A DNA stretch of 64,000 nucleotides from Parastagonospora avenae f. sp. tritici 18332-5 (GCA_022559985.1 JAFJTR010000111.1:1-64000); one strand, 5' to 3'. Positions 22,666 to 33,417 are shown, counted from the stretch's first letter. Notes: generated from the sequence alone by a model not told the origin. Made by a program: numbers and translations.

Positions 22666-22934
22666 ACTGCCATGATGAAGCATCAATACACCAGATTAGT
22701 ACAGGTTTTGCGAAAGGAGTGGATTGGGACGGTAAGGAACCGATGTGTCTAAAGGCAGAAGCCGCGAGCGCTTTCGGAAACAGTCTCAGAGTGAATGGAC
22801 AATAGCGCAATGAAACATTTGTTTGCGCCGCTAGGATGTTTTGACTTGTGACTACAATTCCTTGAGAGGGCGCAAATGTATCAGTCTGAATTCAATCGCC
22901 GACTAAAATCTTTCCACTTCAACTCTTGTCAACC

Positions 22935-23613
22935 ATGGCTCGGTTCTCTCTGCCAACCTTCCGCACACCCAAGTATCGGCAGACCATAGACCGAGGAAGC
23001 GCAATGATACCGGTAGAGACCGAACTACGTGAGCCATGCGACTTCATGCCGCAGACACCTGCGCTTGCAAGAAGCAATTGGACATTCGCGCGCTTCGCCT
23101 GCTCAGCCTTAGTCCGCAAAGTACACGCTATCATCCTATGGCTACCATGTAAAACATCCTAACTAGATTTCAGATTATGAAGGCGATTTCGAGAACGTTG
23201 ACGCGGAGGAAACGACAGACAACGTACACGCACAACATCAAGATATCAACCAAATGCCGATAACCCCGCCGCTTACGCCTTTTACACCCACGACGGACAA
23301 TTTATTCTCTTCTGAACGTTCCTTCCTCTCCTTCGGGTATCTTACACGCATGCTACCGCGCTCGCGCTCCACTACCACCCCGGTGTGGCTCAGTATGCTG
23401 CTCCTCGCATTCGCCGTTATCGCTGCAATTATACTCACGACTTTCGGGACCAATCGTGTGGCAGGAATTTTGATAGAATATTACTGGAAGTTTTTGGCAG
23501 CCGTGGAAGCTATGAGCGACGGACTGGAGAAGGGCATCGAAGGCTTTGGTTGGATGTGTGGGAGAGTAGTCGGGCGCTTTGGGCGAGGGTTTAGCAATGG
23601 ATACGGACTCTGA
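22935..23613 (+). CDS. Small predicted membrane protein
   Basis: The start is ATG 22935 (MARFSLPTFRTPKYRQTIDR). A proline-rich stretch (MPITPPLTPFTPTTD) leads to one strong membrane segment (VWLSMLLLAFAVIAAIILTTF) and an amphipathic tail with EKGIEGFGWMCGRVVGRFG. An intron must lie near 23110-23175, since acceptor TTTCAG with branch CTAAC is clear at 23173, but the donor is ambiguous. It begins with MAR-S like the preceding gene, follows it by about 270 bases and has a similar disordered-then-membrane layout, so distant paralogy is possible. Function unknown. Confidence 0.55.
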
Positions 23614-24006
23614 TAAGAGATGGTTCATACATCATTCGCTATCGTTCGAGAGACGGAAGACAGTAGAGTAGATCCGTTAGAGTCAAGAGTGGTGCTACAA
23701 GCACACCACAGATATATACCTAGGTATGTCGCAACTCCGCTAGCAGAAACAAGGATGTTTCTCGAATCTCATCCCATGTAAAGCTTCAAGTTTCCGATAT
23801 CTATCTTCCGTCGTTGATCATGTTTTGAAGCAGTTCGTGGCCTGGTGAAGTGACATTTGAGTTGCCAAGACGCTAAACCTGGCCGTTCATAATTATGGTC
23901 GTAGCTTTACCAGTCGCGACCTCGGAAGCATGGTAGAAGGATAGCATCTCATACTGCCCAATTCGAGCCTTCCACGTCTGCGACGTCAAAAACTATCTTC
24001 TGGAGA
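23614..24006. other. Intergenic
   Basis: No frame of interest. It ends at the start codon of the LTR-split F-box-like gene. Confidence 0.35.
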
Positions 24007-24972
24007 ATGCCGTCGCTACCGCCCGAACCGTCTCAATTTGTGACAGTTATGACGAGAAGTCGATCACGTGTTGGTGGTCTGGTGCTACTTCCTCACTTTA
24101 TTGAGCATCTCTTACCTAATCTGCATCACAGATACGTCATGTAAATAGACCCTGCTGCTGCTGCTTCCGAGAGCACCGCATGAACAACGCAACACGATAG
24201 CGGAATAGAGGGAATTACGTTCTACCGCGACACTATTCCTACGGCTCTCCGCAGAGGTCCGCATGAGGATCTATGAATGCATACCTGTGGATTCAGGGAG
24301 CATAAGCTATTCAACCCCAGCCCATTTGCCTGCAGTCCCTGCGAGCTTATCTTCATTGACAGATCGGTATCTACAGCAGTTTTGGCCACATGCCGACGAG
24401 TGTACGACGAGGCCAAACACATGATGCGACACAAAGTCCGCGACATCACCCTGCTGCCTAATCTCATGATCGCTTGCGACCGCTGTGCTTGGCATTACAT
24501 CTCTGGCTTCCTCCAGGCAGCCGATCGGATGCGCAGGAACAATCAGTACACTCTCAATTGGTTGACCTGTCCACATCAGCTCACGCAGCTCCCACTAGAT
24601 CCTAACTTTTAATTGGTTACCTAGATTGCTAAGAGATGGATCAGATGTGACACTCGATCAGGACGCGCTCGAGACGACCCGAAGTTGCCGCTCAGGTTAA
24701 AGATTGGCCTAAAGCATATACCGAATAATGTAAGAACCACGCAACCTCTCGCATATATCCAATGTAATGAATCTGCACCTTTGAATGTTGGGCAGTTCGA
24801 CCTACGTATCATCTCCGGAACTTTGGCGCCAGAAGGCAAGATGCTGAGAGAAGCCGCAAAAAGTCAGACCAACTTGTGCATTACATCATACGAAGACACT
24901 AGGGATATGGTCGTTTTCGGCATAGACGTGGAAGGCGACGAGTTTGACGATGAATGGCCTGCGATGCAGTAA
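24007..24972 (+). pseudogene. F-box-like (2EXR-type) gene split by a solo LTR at codon 11
   Basis: ATG 24007 begins MPSLPPEPSQ and is cut at base 24038 by LTR-6 (24039-24232). After the LTR the frame resumes as FLRLSAEVRMRIYECIPVDS, the recognisable F-box-like motif (F-L-x-L-PAE-x-R-x-x-IYE), so removing the LTR and one duplication copy rebuilds the domain exactly. Further on, a frame change near 24290-24345 is needed to reach VSTAVLATCRRVYDEAKHMM, the second conserved block, and another near 24610 (intron with branch CTAAC and acceptor CCTAG, or indel) to reach the tail ending at 24972 (DDEWPAMQ). The gene is therefore broken by the insertion and later changes. Confidence 0.7.
24039..24232 (+). 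mobile_element. Solo LTR, family 6, copy a (194 bp)
   Basis: The unit starts TGTGACAGTTATGACG and ends TACCGCGACA. Flanking 5-mers are CAATT (24034-24038) and CTATT (24233-24237), matching at four of five positions as expected for an older insertion. The inverted second copy is at 57277-57467. Shared blocks include ACGTGTTGGTGGTCTGGTGC and a GCTGCTGCTTC run. Confidence 0.82.
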
Positions 24973-25069
24973 CATCGAGGAACCCCATGCTGAGTTAGAC
25001 ATATCCACTCCAGCATTTTACTCCATATAAACTATCTTACCACACTGCCGTGATATCGTGATTAATCAG

Positions 25070-25534
25070 TTATTTTAGTTCCTCAGGTGGGAGTGTACCA
25101 CAGTTGAAACTGAAATTCATATCGCCTCTGACAACTTTGTCGGCTGCCACAAGAGTGTCAGCCTGGCACCTCAGTTCACAAGGTACACTGTGAACTGTAT
25201 CTCTCGTGACTCTGTTAGTCACTTGATTACTCATCTGGTTGTGTATATAATCGCTCTCTCTCGCTCTCTCAATACAATAAACTTCTTCCTCCTTCGTATC
25301 TACACTGTGCTCCCACATCTAACAAAGAGGTACAGTGCCGCACGAAGAGACCCCGTACAAATGCCCTGAGGCGACAGATTGGTCGTTGAGTATCGCAAGG
25401 CCAACGACAATGGCGATACACAGGACATAGCCTCTTGCGTACAATAAAACAATCGAACCCAGTAGGTGATGACAAACATCTGAGGCTGTTACGTTTTCTG
25501 TATAAGCCGTAATTGGAAGGTCGTGAAACAGCAC
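25070..25534 (-). pseudogene. Hypothetical membrane protein gene split by a family-3 LTR
   Basis: A minus-strand frame starting MLFHDLPITAYTENVTASDV, with a membrane segment (GSIVLLYARGYVLCIAIVVG), reaches ...SSCGTVPL at the LTR edge (25325). When LTR-3 (25156-25324) and one AAGAG copy are removed, it continues VAADKVVRGDMNFSFNCGTL and ends TAA at 25070-25072, 26 codons later. An open run of that length occurs by chance about three times in ten, so this is suggestive. The family is not recognised. Confidence 0.45.
25156..25324 (-). mobile_element. Solo LTR, family 3, copy b (169 bp)
   Basis: This is the reverse complement of the family-3 unit. On the plus strand it starts TGTCAGCCTGGCACC and ends CACATCTAACA. 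The duplication AAGAG is perfect at 25151-25155 and 25325-25329. A pure TCTC/CTCT microsatellite-like tract (25253-25269) marks this copy. Confidence 0.92.
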
Positions 25535-25775
25535 TCATGACACGATAGTATGCGAATCATCATATGCACAGTCATGCAAGGCTGTGGAGGAAAAGGGGTA
25601 CACTATCTAGGTTTTTAAACCTGGTTCTGAACAATCTGGAGCCCAATACATCAATGAAGAGCTCCTCAAGTCTACCTCTCAATTCGTAACGTGAGAACTT
25701 TCATGCCGCCTGTTATCAGTCCTCATATCGTCCTTCTAACCCATGATGTAAAATCGACCATCGGCACTGTTGAGC

Positions 25776-27509
25776 TCAGTTACCGAGAAGTTGTGCTACC
25801 CGATCGACCATGCGTCGAAATCGACCGCCACCTGCGAAGTGAAGAATTGCGCAGATGATGAAGCCTATCATAGCTGCAAGTACCATGTCTAAAGCCAGGT
25901 CAGCAGCTCTAACACTGCCGCCGATGGTGTTCAGAGCATATCGCATCGCAGCCATGGTCACGCAGCCATACACAATGGCGTTAGCGGGGGCGAAAGTCAG
26001 GCCACTGGTGCTCTGCAAGATGACCGGCACTTGGTTGATGAGCTCCGTCATGGGAGCCAACGCCATGTTTGGAGTGGCCGAGGGAATAGGCTTCTGGTTA
26101 ATCACCTCCATAATTGAGCTCATACCCAGCTCTTGGAGTGGTGCAAGGTTCATCTCGTTGCCGGAATCCGGGGTATGAACCGACGTAAGTGTGCTCGGCT
26201 GCGATAGCTCCATGAATTCTACAAATGTGACTGCGTTCGGCGATACAAGCGGTTCCTCAGCTGGTGGAATCTGAGCCACGAGACTGTGATGTGTAGCGTC
26301 GTCAGTCGTGGCATCGACACCCGAAGTGTAATCTTGGCCATCTGAGATGGATGAAGTGTAGGTGTGCAAGCTTGGGTCTAAAGAACTGAGCGCGACACTA
26401 TCATTGGCCGTGCTATCTCCAACATTCGCATCTTCAGAGCCAGTGAGGCTATGTACAGCCACAGAACAAGGCGTAGACTCATCTGATGACTTGCCAGGAG
26501 TATGATCGGCTTGCGATTCACCACTTAGCCGAAGCGCGGCTTCGCGATTGCGCTCACGAACACGAGCTAGAATCGCCTGAGGGGACTCACGCGGCTCCGA
26601 TGGCTGCACGTATCCAAGGTCCGAGATGTTGTCGTCCGAGATGTTGTCGTCCGATATGCGAGAAACTAATGCCGAACGTGGTGTGCTGCCAGACGGTGGG
26701 CGTTTGAACAGCTTGCCTGTCCAGTTTGAACCACGCGATTTGGGCGCTGGCGGACGGGAGGCATCGACCGAGGAAAGAGTCAGACGAAGTGCCTCCTCTG
26801 CGGGAGAGATCTTGCGCACGCCGCCCACGACTTTTGAAGCGCCATCATTCTGCTTTCCCTCAGGAGTGGTGGCAGCGCTAGGAAAATAGAAGGATACTTG
26901 AGACTTCAGTGTTGGGCCGGGGCCAAACCCAGTACCAGTCATTTGCTTCTTGGGACTTCCGGCTTGCATCCACTCGTCCTTTGGCAGGCCCGAGAAGCTA
27001 TTGCGCAAGTTCTTGGACGACACAGCTTCAACATCCAGAGATTTCCGTACGTCTGATGAGCTGAAGGTGTATGCACGTGCTGCGTGTAGACCCTGCGCCG
27101 ACAGCCTCACAGAAGGTGTGTGCTCTATCGAGCCGGACATGCTTGGAAAAGGGCTAGACATAGCGTCTACATCTGGCATACCATGACCTGTACGGCGGCG
27201 AGCCTCGAGGCGCTCCAATCCACGCGATGAAGGCACAGAATTCAGTGGAGCAGGCGAAGCGCGACCAAAGAGCTCCGCGCGAGTGAAGTACCCGGAGTCA
27301 GTCGACGACTGACGTCGGCGCAGCATCTCACCCGAGGAAAGGGGTGGCGAGGGACGATTAGACGAAGTGTTTCGGCCATGTACTCGGTGTTGTGGAGTGC
27401 TGCTATACAGTCGCTGGCAGGGCAAGGTTGTTGAGATGCTCAGCGCTGGTGAAGAGTATCGGTCAATAATTTCTTCCAGCGTGTCGGACTCAGAGTGTTG
27501 CTGAGGCAT
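25776..27509 (-). CDS. Large Ser-rich protein with C-terminal membrane segment
   Basis: A single uninterrupted frame encodes 577 residues. The first 480 or so are rich in Ser, Pro and Thr with basic clusters (RRRQSSTDSGYFTR, KLFKRPPSGST), typical of a disordered, phosphorylated cytosolic region. There is a tandem duplication ISDDNISDDNISD near residue 285. The last 100 residues contain a hydrophobic stretch AMRYALNTIGG and a strong membrane helix (MVLAAMIGFIICAILHFAGG), ending with a short basic tail. No enzyme motif is present. The start MPQQHSESDTLEEIIDRYSS follows in-frame stops. It is the third gene in 21-27.5 kb with a disordered part followed by C-terminal membrane segments. Confidence 0.7.
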   Translation of the reverse strand: MPQQHSESDTLEEIIDRYSSPALSISTTLPCQRLYSSTPQHRVHGRNTSSNRPSPPLSSGEMLRRRQSSTDSGYFTRAELFGRASPAPLNSVPSSRGLERLEARRRTGHGMPDVDAMSSPFPSMSGSIEHTPSVRLSAQGLHAARAYTFSSSDVRKSLDVEAVSSKNLRNSFSGLPKDEWMQAGSPKKQMTGTGFGPGPTLKSQVSFYFPSAATTPEGKQNDGASKVVGGVRKISPAEEALRLTLSSVDASRPPAPKSRGSNWTGKLFKRPPSGSTPRSALVSRISDDNISDDNISDLGYVQPSEPRESPQAILARVRERNREAALRLSGESQADHTPGKSSDESTPCSVAVHSLTGSEDANVGDSTANDSVALSSLDPSLHTYTSSISDGQDYTSGVDATTDDATHHSLVAQIPPAEEPLVSPNAVTFVEFMELSQPSTLTSVHTPDSGNEMNLAPLQELGMSSIMEVINQKPIPSATPNMALAPMTELINQVPVILQSTSGLTFAPANAIVYGCVTMAAMRYALNTIGGSVRAADLALDMVLAAMIGFIICAILHFAGGGRFRRMVDRVAQLLGN

Positions 27510-29279
27510 GTTCCAGAGGTGAAAAGTGGATGAGTGAGACTGGTTGAGATAAATCGTGGGTACAAGTTTCGGAAGGTTAAGTGGAGCTTGAGAGCAGCAA
27601 TCTCAGAGAACATTCTCGCGATGCTTGCGCTACTGGGCAAGCGCCCTGGAGTGCATCAGGTGACAAGAAAGTTCAGGCAACGTTATTAGAATGTCAACAT
27701 ATCGCGCGCAGACGCTAGAAAGCCGTAATATTCACCTCACAGAGTGGAATGAAACGCGGGCCCCAAGTTCACGTCACCGGTATGGAACTATCTCGGAGAC
27801 ATTCAGATGGAAGCCCACGACTAAAGCTGTCTTCGTTTGTCTTACGAACACATCACAGCTTGCTCGAATGTGTACTTAGCAGGACCGACCGGCCTTTCGT
27901 CTCACAATAAAAGATTTCCCCTCGTAGTTCAGTCCGCGATAGCTAGTTCGGACGCGAGCGCTGTCATTGAATACCTTAATGGACTCGCTCCTACGGGGGC
28001 CCTAAGCTGACGTGGCCATGGTTGCCGTCGTGGCAGGTCACGCGAGATCAACAGTTAGGCAAAAGGCAGTGACTATGCTCACGGCACTACCGGGATGTAA
28101 GATGAAGGCGACCTGAATTTTCATGGTACTGGGCTGGAAGGCATCACGCGAGTTTCGCTCTGATCTTGTTTCATTAAAGTGTGTCCTGATAGATGTAGCA
28201 TACGTTCCGACCCAATTAACCCTTTGGTAATGACTACTATTAATGGATTGATGTCCTACGCAACGACGCAGCAACATTTAGTCGCGCAAAGAAACGATGA
28301 CTTGCTTCTAAAGGGCTGTCCGTACAGGCCGTCGGTTCCATGAAGATGTGCATTGCCGGGATACGATTTCGTGAAATGACCACTCGATGATGCAGGTGAT
28401 CCAAAACTCTTCGGGCGCCCACAAATGCTAACAGCCTCATGATAACATGCTAATCTTGATCCTTTTCATAGACAAAAGCTCTCCAGTCCAGTTCATAGAA
28501 GATACGCTTGTACATATCTCGTTCGTACACGAAAGGTTGCACCCCGCTTGAGCGGCGAAGTACCATAGGTAATATTAAATTAACGATATTCAGATTCAAT
28601 CCTAATAGACAAAGATGGCTTATGCTGTGCGTGGACTAGGAGGACGTACCCCAGGTCCCCTTGGTTCGGACTGATAGCCTAGTTCGATGTACTTCATTGC
28701 AGATTTAGCCTGCTTGTCACTATTCGCGGAAGTCTGAACGTGCGGATCTACAGCATGGGGAAGACCAAATGTCGCCAATGCCCGTGTAATACCTGCGGAG
28801 TCTGGTGCAGGATCGGACGTTTTCTGAGCAACCGGAAGGGCACACCGAGCTGGAGGTGCTATTGGAAGCACAGACTTTTCGGAGGATAGTTACACGACTG
28901 GAGAAACCGTGAGGTCTGGAGTGGGTGATGGAGGAGGTAGAGTCGGAGAAATCGCAGACGACACCATCATGGCAGGCGGGATTTGATGTTGCAAAGCAGG
29001 AGCAAAGCTGCGGACCGCAGGAGGAGATGGCCACCTTCGACGCTGAGAACGAAGCCTGTCGAATTCATTCGTGATGCTCGTGCGCACGTCCTCTGTTGCT
29101 TCGTAGACTATATGGTGGAGGTCATCTATATCCACCCCACCCATGTACTCAATCTGGTCATGGGGCATGAAGTATATATTTGCCGTGGCGTCGACGAAGG
29201 ATCCCAATTCCCATCGCACGTTGGACCGGAAATGGATCGGTTCCTTGCCTGTGTTTTCGGCACTGAAGGCTCATAACTG
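27510..29279. other. Intergenic, 1.8 kb, with uncertain minus-strand frames
   Basis: From 27510 to 28600 I see no supported gene. At 28890-29219 on the minus strand a frame with SFVDATANIYFMPHDQIEYM and EATEDVRTSITNEFDRLRSQ looks protein-like but has no ATG near its beginning. A second short frame (28871-28620) follows. They may be exons of one small gene whose start I cannot place. Confidence 0.35.
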
Positions 29280-29870
29280 CTGTCATTCACGAGCAACCGG
29301 AATTGGCCTCGCCGGCGCGCATCGCAGATATCATCAACACCTCTATTGCCACGGCTTGCGATCCCAAAGGCATACGCGACTCCTCCTGCCCAGTTTACAT
29401 TTACGACAAGGATTCGACGCCATTTCGAACTCGCCAGGGACTCGTAAGAAGCGATGGTTTAAATTGTCTTACACTATGCATGCATGCTAAATACGTAGGG
29501 AAGAATGAACGAGAGCCGTCACTGTCGCGGTTCTAGAGTATTTCCTTTTCCTTGTACTACGTAGCACAGCGTCATGTCTCCACTGCTATACTACGCAGTG
29601 CCTGCCACCTCTGATTTACTATATATACTGTTCATAGCCACTTACAATAACATCTCAGTTCAATCCTCAATTCCTTCTGCACTGCTCGCACTCACTGCGA
29701 CTGTCATTCTATATTTCGATGATTTTACGTACAAAGCTTTGCTTGCCATCGCAGAAATAGATGTGGTAGTTTCTTCTTTCCCATCATTCACTATTAGAAT
29801 GCCCTTCATCCCATGGGCAAATTTCTCACTTGGTTACAAGCCAAACCGCCATCCATCCTAGCTACCATCC
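29280..29870 (+). pseudogene. Hypothetical gene fragment interrupted by a family-1 LTR
   Basis: Left of the LTR a plus-strand frame reads PELASPARIADIINTS, PVYIYDKDSTPFRTR and HAKYVGKNEREPS. Right of it a frame reads ILYFDDFTYKALLAIAEIDV and MPFIPWANFSLGYKPN. Both look like protein, but they are not in the same frame after removing the LTR, so an intron or an extra indel would be required. The family is not recognised. Confidence 0.3.
29523..29702 (+). mobile_element. Solo LTR, family 1, copy b (180 bp)
   Basis: Same ends and length as copy a (start TGTCGCGGTTCTAG, end TGCGACT). The flanking 5-mers GTCAC (29518-29522) and GTCAT (29703-29707) differ by one C/T transition. Confidence 0.88.
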
Positions 29871-29879
29871 CTACTCAGA

Positions 29880-30048
29880 TGTTGGATGTGGGAGCACAGT
29901 GTAGATATGAAGTAGGAAGAAGGTTGTTGTATCGAGAGAGCTACAAGGAGCGATTATATACACAACTAGATGAGTAAGCAGGTGACTAACAGAGTCACGT
30001 GAGGTGCAGTTCACAGTGTACCGTGTGACCTAAGGTGCTAGGCTGACA
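29880..30048 (+). mobile_element. Solo LTR, family 3, copy c (169 bp)
   Basis: Starts TGTTGGATGTGGGAGC and ends TAGGCTGACA, with a perfect duplication TCAGA at 29875-29879 and 30049-30053. It lies 177 bases from the family-1 LTR, so this spot has been hit at least twice. Confidence 0.93.
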
Positions 30049-30053
30049 TCAGA

Positions 30054-30354
30054 GTGTGTCGTCTCTAGCATTGGCACAGCTGCTTTGCTGTGCTCCGGGA
30101 GCTCGAAGGCCTATCCAAGCTTAAGCTTTGACAATTCCTCCGTCACCTTGGTCTTTGGGAGTACCCAGGTAGAATATCAACCCGCACGCTTCTTGACTTG
30201 CATCTCCGCATCCGCAAAAATACTTCGTTTCAAGCTCCTCTTCGACGGACCGACATCCGTGTCCAAATCGTTCTCTCCAGTCTGGTCCCTCGCGCCGCTG
30301 TTATGGGCTGACTCAGGGTCTTTGTGGTGTCAACTCTTACGATGTCAGTAAATT
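30054..30354. other. Intergenic after LTR-3
   Basis: An 88-codon plus-strand frame (30085-30351) without motifs is the only content. It is not supported as a gene. Confidence 0.35.
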
Positions 30355-31365
30355 TCACTCGTAGGTTGGACGCGTTAGTACCTGTTGTTCACTACCCGGT
30401 GCTTTCTTCACAACGGCTTCTTGCTCGACTCCATCTTCTGCGGCCTGAGGGCTGTGTTCATCATCGCCAATATCGTCGTCGATTTCGTAATCTGAATCTT
30501 CCCAGAAAATTTCTTCTTCGTCTTCTTTCTGGCCGCAATCGATGAGTGGATCATGGTGCTCGTCGCCAAAGCGGTGCATAGACTGCAGCCATTTCTTCTC
30601 GGAAGCGCGCAGTCCTTTGATGAAGTCCTCATGATACTCCTTGATAGGGACGTAGTCGCGACGAGCATCTTCATCTTCATTGCGCGATTGCTTGTGGGTT
30701 TCTGCGTGAGCAGCGTCTTGATCTTAACCCTAAGCACTCATCATCTTCTGTTCTTGTCGCAAGCGATTCTTGATTTCTTTCATCTTCTTTATGGCAAGTT
30801 GGAGGCTCTCATTTACGTATTCCTTTTCTCTCTTACGCTGCCGACATAGGGCGCGATGTTTGCACCCGGCTTCAACACCGGCGTCCATCAACTGCATGTA
30901 CTCATGAGTAGGTATCATAGCCACGATCTTGAGTCCTTCGGCTTGGATCTGAAGCATCACTGATCCTCCACTTGTGAAGAGTGACTCATTATATCCAGTT
31001 TGTTCGGCATTCCATATGATGACAGTGCGATCGGTTGCTGCGTCTTCGTTCTCATGCGAGCTCTTAGCAGGGTTGAGAGCTTGGGCTGGTACTACTTGTT
31101 TTTTCGACATTATGTTGTCCTTGAGAGCATTGGCTTCGTCTTCCTGAGTGTTGGACGAACTGGTGGCTTCTGATATTCCGGAGTAGAGACTAGCGATGTT
31201 TTCTAGGTCTTCGCGGCCCGGATTGCCGGATTTGCCCATGATTTTGTTGTCTAACTCGGAGGCAGTCGTGTTAAGGGAGAGGGGTGGGAGCTGTTGGGAA
31301 CTTGACGCCTTGCTAGGACAATTCTGCAAGTTTGCCTGTCGCTCAGTGATATTATCCGGGGGCAT
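30355..31365 (-). CDS. Hypothetical coiled-coil protein, possibly with an alternative 3' exon
   Basis: ATG 31365 starts MPPDNITERQANLQNCPSKA. The frame is Ser/Gln-rich, then has a compact part (TVIIWNAEQTGYNESLFTSG, IVAMIPTHEYMQLMDAG) and a basic coiled coil (LQLAIKKMKEIKNRLRQEQK), and stops at TAG 30730. The same frame stays open after one further stop for about 120 codons, encoding a very acidic tail (DEEEIFWEDSDYEIDDDIGD) to 30355. A possible 114-base intron (donor GTAAGA after LCRQ, acceptor TTAAG near 30718) would remove the coiled coil and both stops and keep phase, but its branch site is weak. The family is not recognised. Confidence 0.5.
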
Positions 31366-31764
31366 GTTGAATCACAGATAACTGTTGCAATGGCTTGGGT
31401 TCGTAGTGCCGCAGTGGCGTTAATTGTCGTCTAGTCAACGGAGAAGGGCGAACGAAACGACGAGAGTTTGTAAACAACAGCTTATAAACTACCTAGATAG
31501 AGGACGTGATGAGCGGGTCACTTGGGCGATCTTGCATGATAACAAAAATGAAACATCTGACATCACTCCGCCTGTAAAGACTCGTCCGTGTTATGTGTGA
31601 ACTGCGGCATGATGGGCCAATTACGCACAGTCGAATTTGGGGGGCAGGCGCCAGGGCCCACGGCACTCCGAATGGCGTTGTGCGTTGTGGCATCGGCAGT
31701 GAACGTGAAAGTTGCGCAGGGCCGCAATAACTTCTCGATCGTGATAGAACTTGTAACAACGGGC
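31366..31764. other. Divergent intergenic region
   Basis: It separates two divergently transcribed hypothetical genes and should hold both promoters. The plus-strand frame remains open upstream to 31588, but the extra residues look untranslated. Confidence 0.35.
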
Positions 31765-32916
31765 ATGGCCTCCACACCTAACGTGTCAACTAAACCAAAA
31801 ACATTGCGACCAAGGTCGACCCACAACAACCCCAAGATGACGAGTAACGACATACGCAATCGCAAGCTCAAGGCTCAGTTCGCGTTCGACTATGAGAACA
31901 TGCCCATGCCATCCCTTCCGACCATGATGGACCTCCATCTACAGAACCTTGAGTCTCCCGCGACTCCGCCTCCTAAGGTCTACCCAGCCAATTTCGCACC
32001 TGCAGACCCAAAGACTCACAAGCCGGCCATACCCGAGAACTTCGACATTGCTAGCCTCACGTACCCGGATTACAAGGCGCTCAACCTCAATTTCGTCCAG
32101 GAACACGAGCTCATCGGCCGCATCCGCGAAGAAGTCCCGCTCATCGATCGAGATGAAGTCGACAGCATTATCCTCGCGGACTCAGGGAAGCAGCTCAAAA
32201 ACGGGATTTTAACGCTATGCAGAATGATGCATATCGATCCGAAGGCGGTCAAGCTCATGATGGATCAGCAGTTCAGGGAGTTCTATGGGCCAGAGGTTCA
32301 TCGGAAGGTTTCCGCAGCGCTCACATCTCCAGCTGAGGTTCGTCAGACTGTTGAGAATCAGGTGTACAACGAACAGGCCGGCGAAGGAAGCACCACTCTC
32401 GGCAGTAACGCTCGCGATAAGACCGCATCTATCCCACGTTCACCGTCTGGTGTCGAGCTCACACCGGCACCCGAGCCCGCCAACAAGAGCATGAGATTCG
32501 GACCTCAGGAGATAGCTCCCGAGGAAGCGGTTCAGAATGAGCATGAAATGAAGGAAGAGACGCCAAAAGCATTTACTGCACCAACTCAGGACGTACACGA
32601 CACCACAAGCAGGAGAAACAGCGTGTCCGTCGCCAGGGACGGTATGCGGGACTCCATTGCCGCCACCGATCGATCCGAGACCTCCAGAGCTACCCCTAAG
32701 CCCGAAGTAGCAAAGAAGAGGGGCAACCGAGTCCCTCAGACTCAAGCGCTGAAGGAGATGAGGGCATACAAGGGACGGTGTACCCGTCGAAAGCAGTCAT
32801 GTTGCATTGTGACGCTGCGATCAAGTGCGGTATCGCAGAAATGGGCAGATCTGCAAGATGCTGAGAGAGCTCAATGGCGTTTGGCCAACTGCACGACCTA
32901 TGGACTACATGTGTAA
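31765..32916 (+). CDS. Hypothetical protein, probably nuclear or cytosolic
   Basis: A single frame of 383 residues starts at ATG 31765 (gggcATGG). A start at 31837 is also possible. A structured N-terminal half contains LTYPDYKALNLNFVQEHEL, DRDEVDSIILADSGKQLKNG and KAVKLMMDQQFREFYGPEV. The second half is disordered, rich in Glu, Thr and Ser, with repeated PEPANKS/PKPEVAKKRG basic patches. No catalytic motif or membrane segment is present. Neighbours give no functional clue. Confidence 0.6.
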   Translation: MASTPNVSTKPKTLRPRSTHNNPKMTSNDIRNRKLKAQFAFDYENMPMPSLPTMMDLHLQNLESPATPPPKVYPANFAPADPKTHKPAIPENFDIASLTYPDYKALNLNFVQEHELIGRIREEVPLIDRDEVDSIILADSGKQLKNGILTLCRMMHIDPKAVKLMMDQQFREFYGPEVHRKVSAALTSPAEVRQTVENQVYNEQAGEGSTTLGSNARDKTASIPRSPSGVELTPAPEPANKSMRFGPQEIAPEEAVQNEHEMKEETPKAFTAPTQDVHDTTSRRNSVSVARDGMRDSIAATDRSETSRATPKPEVAKKRGNRVPQTQALKEMRAYKGRCTRRKQSCCIVTLRSSAVSQKWADLQDAERAQWRLANCTTYGLHV

Positions 32917-33417
32917 TGGATTGATCGGAAGTTGAGACTTCCAGACTTGGCTTCGACCATGATGGGTACACGCGTCGCGATCGCATGAGCGGCATCGGAA
33001 CGCTCGGAGTAACTTACCTCTTTGCCTTTGAGGTAACAACCAGGAAGCGTAGCAGGAGGATATTTGGAGAATGAAAGCGAAACACTGAAAGTGAATGAGC
33101 CTAATTATCTGACGTGAGAACGCACTGAAATTTGCGATGACGCAGATGCCAAGACGCTAAATTTGACGCGTCTCTCATAACAGAAATAACACACACACAA
33201 TCCACGCTGCACAAGACGCATGTTGCTTTCGTCGATTTCTCCGATACTTGGTGAGCATGAAAGAAGAAAATCAATATCTCCGGTACGCTTACTACGTAGC
33301 TTCTACGTTGATGTTAACATACGCTTCATTAGAATCTGTCAAGACTAGGCCGGCGACTTCACTAAGATTGCACATCTTTGGCGTCAAACATGACATTGAA
33401 GGGAAACGTGAGATTTG
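32917..33417. other. Intergenic
   Basis: No supported gene or repeat. It ends at the dispersed repeat copy B. Confidence 0.35.

Noticed and set aside
29574..29861. 95-codon plus-strand frame starting in LTR-1.
   Set aside because: Its start and first third are LTR sequence. Only the part after 29703 is considered, as a possible gene remnant.
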